Source: Myoxocephalus aenaeus (Eukaryota; Chordata; Actinopteri; Perciformes; Cottidae). Taken from it: DNA of 64,000 bases. The translations under genes and the position numbers were made by a program. This document shows, in pieces, positions 10,598 through 25,000 of this stretch (its first letter is position 1; every line of letters starts with the position of its first letter). The stretch covers positions 14,127,501-14,191,500 of the forward strand of contig JBAMJR010000031.1 of assembly GCA_038501785.1 (NCBI GenBank), read 5' to 3'. A model generated the notes under the pieces. It was not told the DNA's origin. It worked only from the letters and a program-made list of their open reading frames with translations, and made no database searches.

Positions 10598-10806
10598 TGA
10601 TTTCACCGCGGAGGGACTCGGTGGTCCTGGCGATCTTCGTGGTCGCCGCGTCCCTCGGCTCGGCTCTCGCCAAGGACACCGCCTTCGTGGAAGTGGTCCT
10701 GTTCGAGTCCAGTCCCAATGGGGATTATACGACTTACACGACTGGCTTGCAGGGACGGTTCTCCAAGGCAGGAGCCACTATCAGCGCGGAGGGGGAGATC
10801 GTTCAA
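10594..10806 (+). CDS. znrf3: znrf3 coding exon 1: signal peptide and start of ectodomain
   Basis: This exon encodes residues 1-71. Two consecutive ATG codons (10594 and 10597) open the frame and I take the first; the second would remove one residue. Residues 9-26 are hydrophobic and small, ending SALA before KDTAFVEV, a good signal-peptidase site after Ala26. The leader is much shorter than the long Arg/Pro/Leu-rich leader of the mammalian protein. The mature part reads FVEVVLFESSP, then GDYTTYTTGL and the AGATISAEGEIVQ segment, the first strands of the PA-like fold. The exon ends CAA and the donor is gtacgt, so the intron is phase 0. The frame stays open past the donor until 10935, but that extension is intronic. 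Confidence 0.96.
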
Positions 10807-11842
10807 GTACGTGCAAAGAGTTTTTTTTTTTTCTTCTTCTACACGGGAGTGTGTGTGGGGGGGATTTGGCGAGCAGCAGTCCCGAGCAACACTACCGGGA
10901 CGCGGGGTGTACTTGTACCAAGCTGCCCTTCTTAAAACTTTTTTTTTTCTTCCACAGGGTCTAAAAGGGGGGGGGGGGGGGGGGGGAAACACAAGAGTTG
11001 TGTATATCGTGCGTGTGCGTGCGTGTGTGTGCGCGCGCGTGGTGTGAGGATGGTACTAAAGCGTGCAGGCATACGCGGTCACAAGATGGCTCCTATCTTG
11101 TGGAATTCATTCACAGGGGAAACATGCTCTCGCAGGTTATTTTGTTGACGTCTGGGAAGCTCCTCACTTGTGCGCCCAAAAAAGCTACTGCACCCCGACA
11201 AACCCCGCGCGCTCCGTGCGCGAGACCTTTTTGCGTTAAAAGGAAACGAGAAAGGAAAGGGGGAAAAAATAAATAAGTAGCAACTGTTTTCAGGATGGGA
11301 ACAAAAAGTTTGTAAACTTTTTGTGTGTTGTACCGAGCAAAACGTCACGCGTTTACCCATGTTTAGGTTTTTAGTCTTTGAACGTGTATCAGTCTCAATG
11401 CTGACCTACTAGTTTTGTATTAACTAAAAGTTACCTTACTCGTGGAATACGTTGTGTTTGTGTTGACCCGTACCGGCGTGTACACTGACCCTCGTTGGAT
11501 TGGAGCCTATGTCACTATGTGGCCGTCTGTCTTTTATTTCATTTGAGAAGTTGCACGTTTTGTGGTTCAGGCTGCAAAAGTCCTCTTGAAGACTTTTTAT
11601 GAAGCAGAGTTGAGCAAGTATTCATCATGGAGGGAAGAAGAACCCTCCCATGTTTTCATCAATGACAAGTGCACTTGGCTGGAGCTGGTTATGCTCTTTG
11701 ATCGAGTGGAAGTCACTCAAATATGCCCCCCCCCCCCCCCCCCCCCAGGAGCCAAGTATTTATTTGAAGTTTCATAATTCTTGCTCAATCTGCTTGTGAG
11801 AGCAAGAACAAGAGAGCTTGGGGTTGAGTCATGTGCCAGTGG

Positions 11843-11887
<45 letters not shown>

Positions 11888-14800
11888 AAAAGTTTCACAT
11901 TTCATATTTCTTGACCTCCAACACATCCTGGGTTTAGTTTTGTTTCTGAGGGACCGGTGGCATTCGCAAGAGCACTGTTTTTTAAGTTTTACTCAAACTG
12001 CGGTGAGTTTATTTGGATGAAGATTTGTTAGTTGAGCCAACAAGTCCAGTCCCATGTGACCGTTCAGGCTCATGAGATACACGTTTACATTTTCTTTTAT
12101 TTGTCATGTTTTTTTTTTATAAAGTCGGTATCCGCTGATGTGTGACCTCCGACAATCGGCGGTCTGCGGTTGGAGGCCAGGTTACAATGAGAGCGAGAGA
12201 GAGTGGGGGTTAAATGCTTTCAAATACACATTTTGGGTTAATCAAGTTCACCATGTTGTGTCGAGTGTGTTTCCGGTGGGCTGCATCGCCCCCAAGAAAC
12301 AAAACCAAAAACCGTCAACTGTGGTTCGCAGATGTTTTTTTTCTGCAGCGCCGCGTTTTGTCCGTCCGCATCATCAAACTGCACGGCGGCGGTGGCGGCG
12401 GCGGCGTCTTCTCGGGAGCACGTATGCATTTTTGTTTGCCCGCAAAATGCAGACTCTTATTTTGAAAGAGAGGATGATCAAAGGAGGAGGGGAAGGAGGG
12501 TATACACAGCAGCACACACACAAAAAATGGCCCCTGTTTATACTCAGCGATGGCCGCTCGGCGCCACTCTGCAACCGCACAGCAACGCTTGGACCTCGGC
12601 TTCACGTCGACGGCCGCGTCTATTTGGGTTTGCTTTCTTTGCGAACGCGCCGCCGTCTGACCACTTAGAGGCCGGCTCGTATTTTGTCGGGCTGTAATGA
12701 CGGGCAGTTCGTCCGCCGCGGCGCGCTCCTGTCTCGAGTTTCTAGCAACATATATTCTCCCCTCCCAAGATTTATGAAAGTTGAAACCGTGACAATGGAG
12801 GACAACCACGCAAACGCGGAGAGTATAATTTCAAAACGAGGTTTCAAATTCCTCTCCTGCGAATCCTGTACTTGTGAAATAACATTTGCAGGAACGGGAG
12901 GGGGGGGATGCTGCGGTGTTGTAACGGATATAGTTTTACACTGGAATCTGGTTGAACACAAATATTTGTGTTCCTGTGCCTCCAGTTGTCCGCAGTGACC
13001 CCCGCAACCGTTGCACTTGTCGACTCTTTTTAATTGTTGTTGGTCTGAGCCCTCCTGTGTTCACTGAATGGGCCGCTTGATTTGCTCTGCCTGAGGTTTT
13101 TTATGGGGCCTTGGAGTCCTCTCGTCTGCTGTTTGAACAGAGCCCCGAGGGGTTTGCGTTACCGTGTGTGCACAGTAGTGGCCAGACCTCAGCAGGTATG
13201 GGTTCAGATGCAGGGGAAAAGGGAAGCGGGGGGCGGTGGGGGTCTTGCTCGCTTGGCAACCTTCCTGAGCAAAGACCCGACCGCGATCACCGCTCAACCT
13301 CTGCTTTGCTAATTCCCTAAAGCTAACACCCGCTCAGCTCTGCCTGAAGAGTGTGAAAAGTGGCAACCGCTGCCAGGGGGCCAAAAATAATAAATTAAGG
13401 TAATTTGCTTCTCACTTTGTGTGTGTGTGTGTGTGTGTGTGTGTGGTTGTGGGGGCATGACAACTTGGATCTTGCCATAGTGCCAAACCCCAGGCTTCCC
13501 AAGCCCAGTTCCCTGATTGCTCCAGTTCAACTCCGTACTAGCGCGTGCATGTGCGCATGTTCGCTCGCAGTAGTGAGGGACGGTCCAGGCTGTAACACAG
13601 TTGGGCCAGATGTATGATGGATTGGAATTTTTGGCAACCGGAGTACTGCAGGTTGTCCATCCCACCGAGTGCTTAACTGTAATTCACCAGATTTTTAAAT
13701 AGTTCCCGATTAGACTGCCAGAATGGGGGGGGGGAAATTGCGACAATGACATTGTGTGTTTTTGGAGCGCGGAGAAATGGCCAAACCGAAGATCGGGAAA
13801 CGGACTTTCTGGGATTCCAACCGCTCAAAGCGGCACGTCCAACATTCACGCACACATTCCTACCGTGACCATGTTTACGTGCACACGCTTGCCTTGCACT
13901 ATTGTTCCGAATGTGACATTTTTTGGGGAGCAATGCGCCTCAATGTGTTTTTTTTTTTTTTTTTAACGCCTCTTTCCTGTTAACGACCAGCTCTGTGCGT
14001 TGGACACGAACCAACTAGCCAACAGCGTGCAAAGCTGGATTAAGGACGCGTGGCCAAAAGAAGAGCCCACAGTTCTGGTCTCGAAGGAGGAACACGCCTA
14101 CTTTTAAGCTTTATGAATGACTTGGATATCAACGTATTTTTTTTTGGGATACGCGCAAATAGAAGAAGGTGGTTGAAGGAATGAAAGAGGGGAGGCGTGG
14201 AGAATGGCGTCACTGGGGGGGCCTTTTACGCTAATGGGCTGCTTGTAAAAATACATATTAGTAGGATATTTTTTACATGTAAACTGCTTATTCGGAATAT
14301 TGTCTTTTCCGGGAATGTGTACCAAAGCTACATTTTTGGAGCATGTAGACGTAGCCGCCGATGTCAGAGGCGTGCGGTTCCAACTGCACCATCGGGATCT
14401 AAACTAATGGCGCATAGCCATTTGGGGTTCAGTGTCTTACTCGAGCGTAGGAGCCGGGGTTTGAACCCTGCATCTTCTCAATGGCGGTATGCTTTTCTTG
14501 GTGTACATTCCCGCACACTAGCCCCAGTTGTTTTTGCCTGTGAAGAGGCGCAGGCGATGATTTGAGTCTCGCAGGTATCCGCCTCCAAGACAGCCGGATG
14601 GTATCTAACGCGCCCTGCGTTCCAGATGTGATCTACTTCCTCGCGTGGCCTTTTTACGATGCAGGTCACTACCTTCTTTTTCACCGTTGCCGACCGCACT
14701 CCGCTCCTCGCACAGCTCTCCTGATGAGCGCACGTTGGATGCCGAGCAGGAAAACCGGCATCTGCTGCTCATCATTCTCTATTGTCTCCCTCCTCCAAAG

Positions 14801-15619
14801 AAAAAAAATAAAATAAAAAATCACCTTTTCCTGTAGAGAGATGAGTTGCGATGCGCCGCGTGGGCGCACATCTGCCTCTGATTTCCAGCGGGCCCGACGT
14901 GGCAGGGGCACCGAGAGGACCAGCTGGAACTCATAGTGTCGTCGGCCAGAACCGGAGGGGGAAAAAATGTGGCTTTTGACTACTTCCTCTCAGAAGGGAC
15001 GCAGAGCACCCAGCATCAGGAAGAAGAGGCTATAGTTTCCCCAACGCTCATTAGCCGTTTCACCTCTGAACTTCCATTTTTGCGCACACGAAGTGCCAGT
15101 TACTATAGCAGGGGGGACTTCATGGTGTGGTTCTTTTGAAAGTGGGCTTTTCTTTTTTTTTTTTTTTTCAGACTGGACGTGCAGGGGGAAAGTGGCGGTT
15201 TTGAGCTAAGACAACGATGAGCTTAAATACTGGAGCTCCTACCTTGGAGCTGGCAGGAGTTGTGTCGCTCTGCATTTAGACTATAATGAGAGCTTTAGTG
15301 GTTTAAGGCATCCAGCGCGCTTTCTCACCGCAGGCTGGAAACCCCAAGAGGCCATAATGGGCCGGGCCCAGACGGGAGGTGCCAGCGACGGGGCCACTCC
15401 CAGCGCCAAAGCAACAGTAGCAGTACACAAACGCTGGTTTAAAAGGTTAAAAGTGCTGCTCCCTACTTTTTTTTCCATTTATTGGCTTGGCGGTCGCAGC
15501 TGTATTTTAAGTGCTATCGTCTCTTAACCGCCACCCCGTTTCACTTTAATGTCCCAGCCAAAGTAATTTGAGGCTGCGTTTCTCCCCTTTTCGGAATAGA
15601 ACAGACTAAACTGTTTTTC

Positions 15620-15681
<62 letters not shown>

Positions 15682-17585
15682 CCACCACCAGTCTGCTTTT
15701 TTTTTTTGGTGCAACCAATATTTGTCATGCATCCTACAATGCATGTGTAACATCTTCAGAATGCCAAACAACAAACTTATATTTAATTTAGAGTGATATT
15801 GAAACAAGCAAGAGCTGAACGGTTTCTGTAAATTGACTAATTCAGCAACTGATTCCATCTCTCAGTAGGTTTGTAAAGTCCTGAAACTGGAAGCCCTGAA
15901 TGCCTGCAGGAGCAGGTGTATGTCGACTTTGTAATGCACATTCTTTCAATTTTTTTGGGGGGGCTAAGCTAACTAACCTTCTGTATACATATGTTGTGTA
16001 CCCAATCCTCCTCAACAGAGAGCCCCTTTCCGCTCCGACAGAAACGTACCCACACAGAGAGTGTGCATGCGGCTAACGTTAACCACACACAATAATGTGA
16101 TGCTAATGCTAGCTGTTATGCTAGCGCCTCGTTCCAGAAAGGCATGCATGTTTTGCAGGGGAGCGCAAAAAAAAGAAGAATCTGTTTTTAAATTCCCGTG
16201 CAAATCTTTCGGGATGCAAATAAATCCGTGCTTGGTGGAGCTTCCCTCTCGCGACCTGCTGGAACAAGTGCACGTTGGTCCCAGTGGCCCTCGGTAGCTG
16301 TGCTGGTTCCCACTGGGCCGAGTGTCCGAGCGGGTCTTTGATGTCCCTCTCCAAAAGAGATTAGCAGTCGGCACTGTCTCTCCCTCTCTCTCTCCTACTG
16401 ATCTGCTATTGATTACGTGTTTTGAGCTCGTTTGTATGAACGTCTTGCGACGACGATGGAGGAAATGTTAATTCAGCTTCGCCCCCAGGCTGCGTTTAGA
16501 TTGTTCTTCCTCTATAACAAGTGCAGGGAAATGCACCATAAGAGAACGCCACACTTTCACGGGTAGAAGAAGAAGAAGGAAAAAAAGCATTTTTTTTTTC
16601 CCCCGCACACCCATGTCTTCACTCAACAGTATTTTTGACACCCCTTTTTCGCAAAGATGAAGAAGGAATGCGTCACCCCTCGGTGTGTCTGCGTTTGATG
16701 AAACGGAGCTGAAAGGCCCGGTCCATCCCCTCGGCCCATATTTTCATGCACTGACACAGAGGGTCCGCAAAACAAAGGCGACGGGGTCGAGGGTTATGAA
16801 ATGACAATGCTCACAGTGGCTCATCCAGGCCGAGGCGCGCTTTGTGGTCGGCTAGGAATGTGCTGACTAACCGTGGAAGGCCGCAACGCCAGCCTCTCCT
16901 TTTGTTGTACTATCTATTTTTTTTTTTTTTTTTGCCAATAGACTCTGGAAGGTAGCTTCGCCTCCCCCACTTTCCCCCCGGGAGTCCATTTCACTCCATC
17001 GGCCTCCTCCTACCTCTTACCACACTCGGCCCTCTCGCTACTCGCATTTGTTTTCCTGAAAAGAAAAGAGAGCGAGGTCTTATCACAGAGCCGTCCCACT
17101 CACTCAAGTTCAAGAAGACAGGGTTCAAAGTTCCATCTTTTTTTTTTTCGTGTTCTTTTTTGTTGTGTACATCGTTACATAATTAGCGGCCTCATGCGCC
17201 GACAAAGCATTATGTTGCTTTTATTAAAAAAAATAACAGAAGAAGCTCCGGCCCGCTCGTCATTTTTGATTCATACTAATATGTTTTAGTCCTAGTTGCA
17301 ATTTTCTCTGTTCATTGTTCAGGGAAGCCATTACTAGGTTTTGTCCGTGCGATCGCCCTCGGCCTAATGCATCACATTAATGTTGTGAGGGGTTCTCCTG
17401 ATGGGCCCTTCTGTCGGAAAACCTGCCATTTTTCACCCCCCGCCACCCCTTTTTTTTTGGGGGGGGGGGGTTCCTTTAATGGATTCCAACACAACCGTGG
17501 CAAAGGTCGTTTACAGGGATGCCAGACGGGGAGGGACGTTTCAGGAGGGAGCTCCGACCCCATCATGTTCATCTCTGCCATAACC

Positions 17586-17635
<50 letters not shown>

Positions 17636-18782
17636 TGTGCGCGCAGTAGTGAGGACGATCCAGGCTGTAACACAATGGGGCCAGAGGTATGATGGATTGG
17701 ACTTGCTTGCTCCGATGAAAACGAGCTGGATTGTGTGTGTGTGTGTTTTTGTTTCTCTCCTTTGTTTAGTTTTTTCGAGGTGCACGTCCTCTCGCTCCAC
17801 AGCGAAGATACGTCTTCCCACCTCCTCCTCCTCCTCCTCCTCCTCCCTGTAGCTGAAGATGCGCCCTAGATTTCTGAAATGAAACATTGGCTTTCTTTTC
17901 ATGTCGTCCCTGCATCATGGGTATACTGAAGATATTTGGGGCACAAGGTTCTTTATTTTGTCTTTTTTGTGTGTGTGTGCGTGTGCCAAAAGTTGACTAT
18001 CTAAGTTGAATTATTTATTTGTGAAGGATAGCTCAGCTGTGTCTGTAGTAAGAGTGAGACCCCCAAAGGCTCAGGTGTGACTTTTCCGTTTCATGAAATC
18101 TACAAATCTAGTACTTCTCACTAACAAACCTCGCCAGTAACTGCTCTGTAGCGCAGCGCGGGGCTTCAGCGAAAGCCTTCCTGTCCTTCCTGCCGGACCC
18201 CGGACATGCTGCGTCTCCTCTCCAGCCCCTGGACCCTGATCAGGGGAGGGGCCCGGGGGTGGGGGGGGGGGTGAATAGCAGCCGGGAGTTGTGCTGCGGG
18301 TGTAAACCACATGAATGTGCCGGCGGAGCAGATAGGATCAGGCGAGGCCGCGACGCTCGGCGCAGCTCCACGCGCTCACATCAAAGGCAGCCCGCCGAAG
18401 GGGAGGGGGGGAGAGCGAGAGGGAGGGAGGGAGAGAGAGAGAGAGCTGGGCCAAACTCTTCAAAGGCCTCTCTGAGCAATGCCGGCCGCTGATATGCGGC
18501 GCTGCAAAACTGAATGATGATGTAATTGCAGACCTTCGAGCTAAATCCGCTCCCGTACAAATAAAGGTGGAGGTGTTCCCTTTGCACGGCGTTGAAGCCG
18601 GAGAGTTTGAGGCCGAAAGGTGTTGAGGGAGGAGGGAGGGGGGAGGGTTGGGGGGGGGGGGCTCAACTCCTGACACTTTGCCGGTGCAAGGAGTTGTACA
18701 CTTTTTGGGGGATATGGAGGCCGGGGAAACGTTTTTATTTCATTTATTTTTTTGTCTGATTTCAGCAGATGCGTTTTCTACA

Positions 18783-18818
<36 letters not shown>

Positions 18819-18922
18819 TGCCCTGTAATGTGTGTTAAACCAAGCACGACCGCGTATTCTTTCAAAATGCCCCCATGATCATCGGGCTGATAACTCATTG
18901 ACAGCTCCCATGACAGTTGAGA

Positions 18923-19005
<83 letters not shown>

Positions 19006-22000
19006 GAGAAGGTATCTCCGTCGCTGAGAGCGTGTGGCGATAATTCACTGTTGTTGATTTCTGGGTTTGCCAGAGGTTATTTGAATGCCTCCGATTGAAG
19101 TCTCCCCCCCCCCCCCCACGCCCTTGTTTTGTGATTGTGCGTCTCCCCCCCCCCCCCCTTTGATGTTAAAATAGCAGTAAACAGCTGCACTTTTTATATT
19201 TGTGCCGGGTTCACGCGGAGGTCGGCCTTTTAACTCGTGCATCCGGGGTCGGACTCAGGAGTGAGGCTCGCAGCACAAAGCCTTTGTTGCCAGGTTGTAA
19301 AGAGGAGGCCTCCTCGTTTCCAGCGTGCAGCGCTTCATGACGATCACATGGGGCTGCATGTAACGCTCCTCTTCTTCGGCGGCTCCTCTTTTGCCTCAAT
19401 TTTCAGTGAGTCCGTGAACATTGTTCAAAAGGCTTCTTGTGTTCAACAGCCCCGAAGCCAAATGTCTTCAATTTACTGTAAAGTGTCTTTCATTGTCTTA
19501 ATATCCAGCGAGATCGATCCTCGATTTCACGTCTGCACGAGCAACTTTCTACACATTGTGCTGTCGGCAATTTCCTTTTTAAGTTGCTCTGATTCACGAT
19601 TTTAAAGTCAGTCGATTTTATTTTTTTTTATTAATTTTTTTTGTCGACTAAGAATGTCCTTTGGTCGAGGATGGAAGTTTGCACCGTGTTGTCCTGTAGG
19701 AGGATGTGAAAGGTGGATGATTGTCCATCTACAGACGCTCTGTATATAAATGACATTTCTACGGACGCCAGGAACACACCTGTATCAACTCCTACAATAC
19801 AGCATGCACGGTAGATCTCTGTAAACGGTGTCGATGTGTCCAGGCAACGTCTTGAAACGCTGCGGTCAGTCCGGTTAATGGGTTTGACATTTTGAGTCAT
19901 GCAAAGTGTGTCCCCCGTCCTCCAAACGCCCCCTGGCTCCAAAAGGTCGGGACAATTACTCCTGGCCAGCTGTGCCCGTCTATGTCTTCCTGCCGTCTTC
20001 GTGTTCGCCCCTCAATGTCCCGAAAAAATATATTGTCACGGTATTATGAGAAGGGATGCAATAGTTTCTGTGTAGCGAGATGGAATCATTGCTGTTGCCA
20101 CTGCGCCTTCTCAATCTCACCCCTCTCTATTTATCCCGGTTCGTTCTTCTGTTGTACGTCTCTGCACTTTTTATTTGTATTTTTAGCGACTGAGCTGTTG
20201 GCTATTCTTTGCCGCATATGGGCAGTTTGTCCAAACACACTTGGCTCGCTAATGATAACTTGTCAAGGAATCTAGTTTCTCCGAAGGCTCTTTTTTTTTT
20301 TTTTTTTTGCAGCCCTTTGCTATTCCGTCCGCATCCCACAGGCATGTGACAAAGTCAGATTGTCACCCCCGGGGTGACATGTGCCCCGCAGGCATCTCGA
20401 AGTAAACACATCCCCGAGATGCGGCTCTGAGATTTGGATGGTGGCCTCACCAGTCGGCTGGAAGCATCCTTCACTCTTCTCTGAATGCATAACGGATGCT
20501 GGAGCAGCTGAATTTCATAATATTGTAGATGTATTTATTCAATATATACAGCTTGTGTGTGTATGTATGTATGTATTTATTTAAAAATCACCTTAATTGG
20601 CAAAATATGCATCCTTTTCAATGTACTCTGCTGGTAATGGTGGTAACAAAGGTCAAGAATACACACAAGTACAGCAACAATAGAAGTATATGTAAATATT
20701 ATTGAAATGTATATCGAAAGCACTAATGACCAACAATGAAATAATGAAATAAGAAGTCAAGTATGCAAATCAATGCACAATGAATGGATTTACAGATCTA
20801 TACAGATGCATTTATCTATCTTCAAAGGAATATTTCCACATTTTGGGAAATATTTACAAATTTTCTTTCTTTCTGGGAGTTGGATAAGGAGATTGGTCTG
20901 CTAAATTATAAAGCTACAGCATGGAGACTGTTAGCTTAGCATAAAGGAACTGGAAAAATCCATTGCAGGAAACTGTTGGACTTCCCACGGCCGCGAGCAC
21001 CAACACTTCCACTCATCCGATGTGACGGAAAAGATGTGATCAAATCTCGGGAGGTGTGAAATTAAAAGATCTGAATCCACCGTCGCTAATCGCAACAACA
21101 ACAAAAACGTCGGGGGAAGCTGAAAACGCTCGACTTCCTGACGGACGAGTCGCTCCATTTTGCTCAAATGGTTTCCAGTAAAAAATAAATCTGCAATAGA
21201 TCTGCTCAGAAAGGCCTTTAATGGGAAGTCGTCAGTAATGGCGTCACGTTCCACTGATGCTTTCTGTCGCACTGCTACCAAAAGCCAACGAGAGATTGGT
21301 GACAATCTTACGGTCACTAAGCTCGCCTCCTCGGACCGTTTCTGTATATATATTTTTCTTTCCCGGTTTGATTTTACACCACTCCGTCCTCGTGCCCGAC
21401 TTTAAGCCATTTCCTACTGGCAACCGCGCGTCGCATATTTTGGGTGAGCTTTTCCGCAGCATTGCCTCAAGCTAAGCTCACGGACAGAGGATTTTGGTAA
21501 GCTACTGATGGGCACATTCGTCATAATTATTGTTTTGCAAAAGCCCGAGTTAGGAGCGCCCCGGCAACGGGAGGGGGTGGGGGAGCTTCAGAATTCAAAA
21601 TTAGAGTGTGGGATTGAGCTTTTAGAGTTGTGGCAGTTTAACGTTTTTTTTTCCCCCCGCATTCTAGAAAAACGGCCGCCGTCTCCGCGCGCTCTTGCTG
21701 GTCGGCCTCGGTCGCAGCGTGTGTTTTAAAAGCCTCAGTTGGCGCGGTGTGTTTTGTCCTCTCGCGAGTTGAGGCGGCAAAGGTGAGGGTGAAACCCCCC
21801 AGAGTATACACCGTATTCTCTTCACAGGCTCGAAAAACAAACAAAAGCCTCTCAGTGCAGCTTAAAGCAAATCTCACTCATAATTGCGTCATAATGAAGC
21901 GCAAAACGGTGAATGCAAGTACATGTCTTTGTCTCTTCATCCCTTTCATGAGTTCTTTCTGTCCTTTTTTTTCCTTCTCTCTCTCTCTCGGTCTTCTCTC

Positions 22001-25000
22001 ACTCTGTTAAGCATGGGGGAGGGGCTGGGGTTGAGGGGGGGGGTATAAATGTGAGACCACACATGCTGTGTCAATGTTTGCTAGAATAATTAGAGACAAT
22101 GTGGGCCAATAACGGGAGGAGTGCAGTAACCTGAACTCACTTTGTTCTGCCCCGGCAGCAACACAAAAGCCATTCACTGACGCACAGATCCGCGGGCTCG
22201 GAGCAGCAGCAGCAACTGCACTTTTAGCCGGCGCAGGCGAAAAAAAAAAAAGAAGAAAAAAAAAGAGACTGGTTTCTAAGGAACCTGAACAGGCCTCGCT
22301 CTCCCGCCACCGTTTTCTTCTTCTTCTTCTTCTTCTTGGCGGCCCAAAGTGATGCTGATGTCACTCCGAAGGCCTTTTTAAGCGCTGCCTGTGTGCACCC
22401 CTGCCCCTCGCCACCCTCCCCAGTGGACCAACACATGGCCCCGGCTTAGAGGGCCCTCTTTAACGAGAGGATATCCGGCCACTCGGCATGCGAAGGGTCC
22501 GTGGATTCCTGACTCGAGTGCGAGAGCTGGACTCGGAGGTGACTTTCAGCGCGGCCAGACAACTGTTGGATTAGCGGGACACTTTGCGTTGACTCCGAGC
22601 CAATGGGAGGGAACCTCGCCAGCAGCAGGGCGTACTTGGTGAAATGCCGGCTAATAGATATATATATACACACACAGTATAAATGATACGTTTACAGTAT
22701 AAGCAAGCCAATGCTGCTTGCACAATTTACAGTAAGTGCTGCAGAGGGGAAAGCTTAACTTTCTTTCCCCAGAAAGGATGAGGAAAGATGAGAAATAAGA
22801 GAGAACCATAGGTGATATATATATATTTTTTTATATATATATATATACAGTGTATATACTTCAACGCAAGACTGAAATGTTGTCTTTAGCACGGGAGGGA
22901 CATAAATGGGATTATAGGCCTAAAGATCCCCGGACAATGCCCGCTAAGTGTCTCCTAAACCCGCGGGTGTTTCCCTGGCTGTAGTGGAGTGACCCTGCCG
23001 CTCCCCCCCCCCCCCCCCCCCCCTCCACTGGGTGTGGACCAACTGGTCGGTTCCCCTCCGGCCTCCATCTTGAAAGAGGACACTGCGATGGGATGCATAC
23101 ATCCTAACCCCCCACCCCTCCACAGGGTCGCTGGTGTCATCGGGGGCACCTGTCCCCTCAGCTCTCGCCGCGCGACGACAGCTTCGATTTATTTACATTC
23201 ACTTTTGTTTTCCGGCAAACTGAACCGGAGACGGCAGGGGAGCGGTTATCGATTTGAGGAACAATGTTACTACTCTACCTGTTTTATGTTTTTTTTGTTG
23301 TTGTTGTAAATATGCAATTTTTGTCTTTAATCTTCAGTTGTTTTCTAAACACAGCGCCGGCTCAAAAGTCTCTCGGTCTCCCCGCGATGCTGCAGTGGTG
23401 CTTGCTATTCCTGCTCGGACGCAGTGCTATGTACTTAAGCTACCCCTTGTGTCGTATTTATGGCTCCTCGTCTGCGGCCTTGATTGCAGTTACTTTTTGT
23501 TTGTTTTTTTTATTTTCGACAAAACCGCATGCATCGAATCGCACAAGGAGCCGGTCGGGTTCAGAAATATGCTGCATAGCATGATCGTCAACATCTTTGA
23601 CCGTTCGTATTTATATTGTTGTTCAGTTTTGTTTGACAGAAGCTCCTCTCCTCTCGTTTTTTCTTTTATGTTTTTTTTTTACCCTGCGGATTCTACCCAG
23701 TGTTCTCCTTTTTAATCATTTTCAGATTCTCCTCCTCCCTCCATCTCTCTCCTCCTTGTTCCTTTCCACTGGGCTGATGTTCTGATCTCTTCTCCTGGTG
23801 GCAATGTGTTCCTCATCACAGCTTGTTTCCTCTTATCTACAGTTCTTTTATCGGTGGCCGCCACACATGCCCGAGAGAAGGGGGTGAGGGGGTGGTGGTG
23901 GGGTGGGGTAGTAGGCAGCTGATGCTATCAGCAGGTGGAGATTTCACCACCGAGTTCAGGGGCCCAGCACGGCCGGCGGAGGGCCCGACCGGAAGGGTCT
24001 GACATGAGTGTGAACGCTGAACAATGTGAGCCCCACTGTCCTTTTGAACACCTGCCTTTTTTGTTTTTGTTTTTGTTTCCGTTCTTAAGTCATGACTGAG
24101 ACACAAGTGGGTTTCTTGTCAAACAGAAATGTTTCTTCCACAATTCTAACCTGAGGGGGGAGGTTTCGCGACAACTCGGTGTGTGTGTGTGTGTGTGTGT
24201 GTGTGCTTGGTTTTTATTATGGATGCATCACACACAACCAATCGGGGCTAGTATTTTTAGTATAGGAAAGATATTGTTTTCACATTGAACAGTTGTTCAT
24301 CTGGCTTCAAAGAAACAGCTGTTACTGCTGCAACAACAACAACATATAAATTCAGTGGTGGGCCGTCAGGGCCAGCTAAGCCTTCGCTGCTGGCCTAAAC
24401 AGAATCACAAAGTTATAGCTATTTTATCATTTAATTTTTCACAAATACACTACATGTATTATAATAATTTTTCCGTATTAGATTATTTTCTCATTGCACA
24501 GCTCCTGTCTTCCTCTGTTGCTCTGCTTCCAGCCTGCAGCACTGCTTCCAGTGCAGCTTGTTTTAAGGAGAGCTTTTATCCAATCAGATTCCACCTCTGT
24601 CTCTATGGAAGCAGAGAGGCCCGAGGCCTTCAAGCTGGCCTTTACAGACTAAAGTACATGGGGACGTTATCGTTGATTGTCATAGATTTCAACCAATCAG
24701 ATCTTTAGTTTGACATGCTGGGCGTATTCTTTGATGTGCCAGAGCTACCGAGGTCGCCTGGAAGTACGTCAGCAACATGCGCTGTGATTGGTCAGTGGGC
24801 CAGCGTGACTTTTGTCAGCAGAAAGCTAGCTAGCAGAACTCCGTAGTAGTAAGAAGAGTTCAGGCTGAAACATAAGAAGTTATGAAATTTTTTGTGTTTT
24901 GTTTGGTGTAGTTTTTTTTAACACTCAATGGCTGAAGGAGGAGGAGAAACGGACTTGGTGGCAGATTTACTGACAACGCCTTTCTCACGGAGGGTTATGG

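Noticed and set aside
10807..10935. Extension of the exon 1 frame past the CAA codon
   Set aside because: Position 10807 is a strong donor (gtacgt), the homologous protein continues with MHPLGL in exon 2, and the extension runs into poly-T.
12138..12809. Overlapping 164- and 176-codon frames on both strands
   Set aside because: Open on both strands, typical of GC-rich intron DNA; no recognisable motif.
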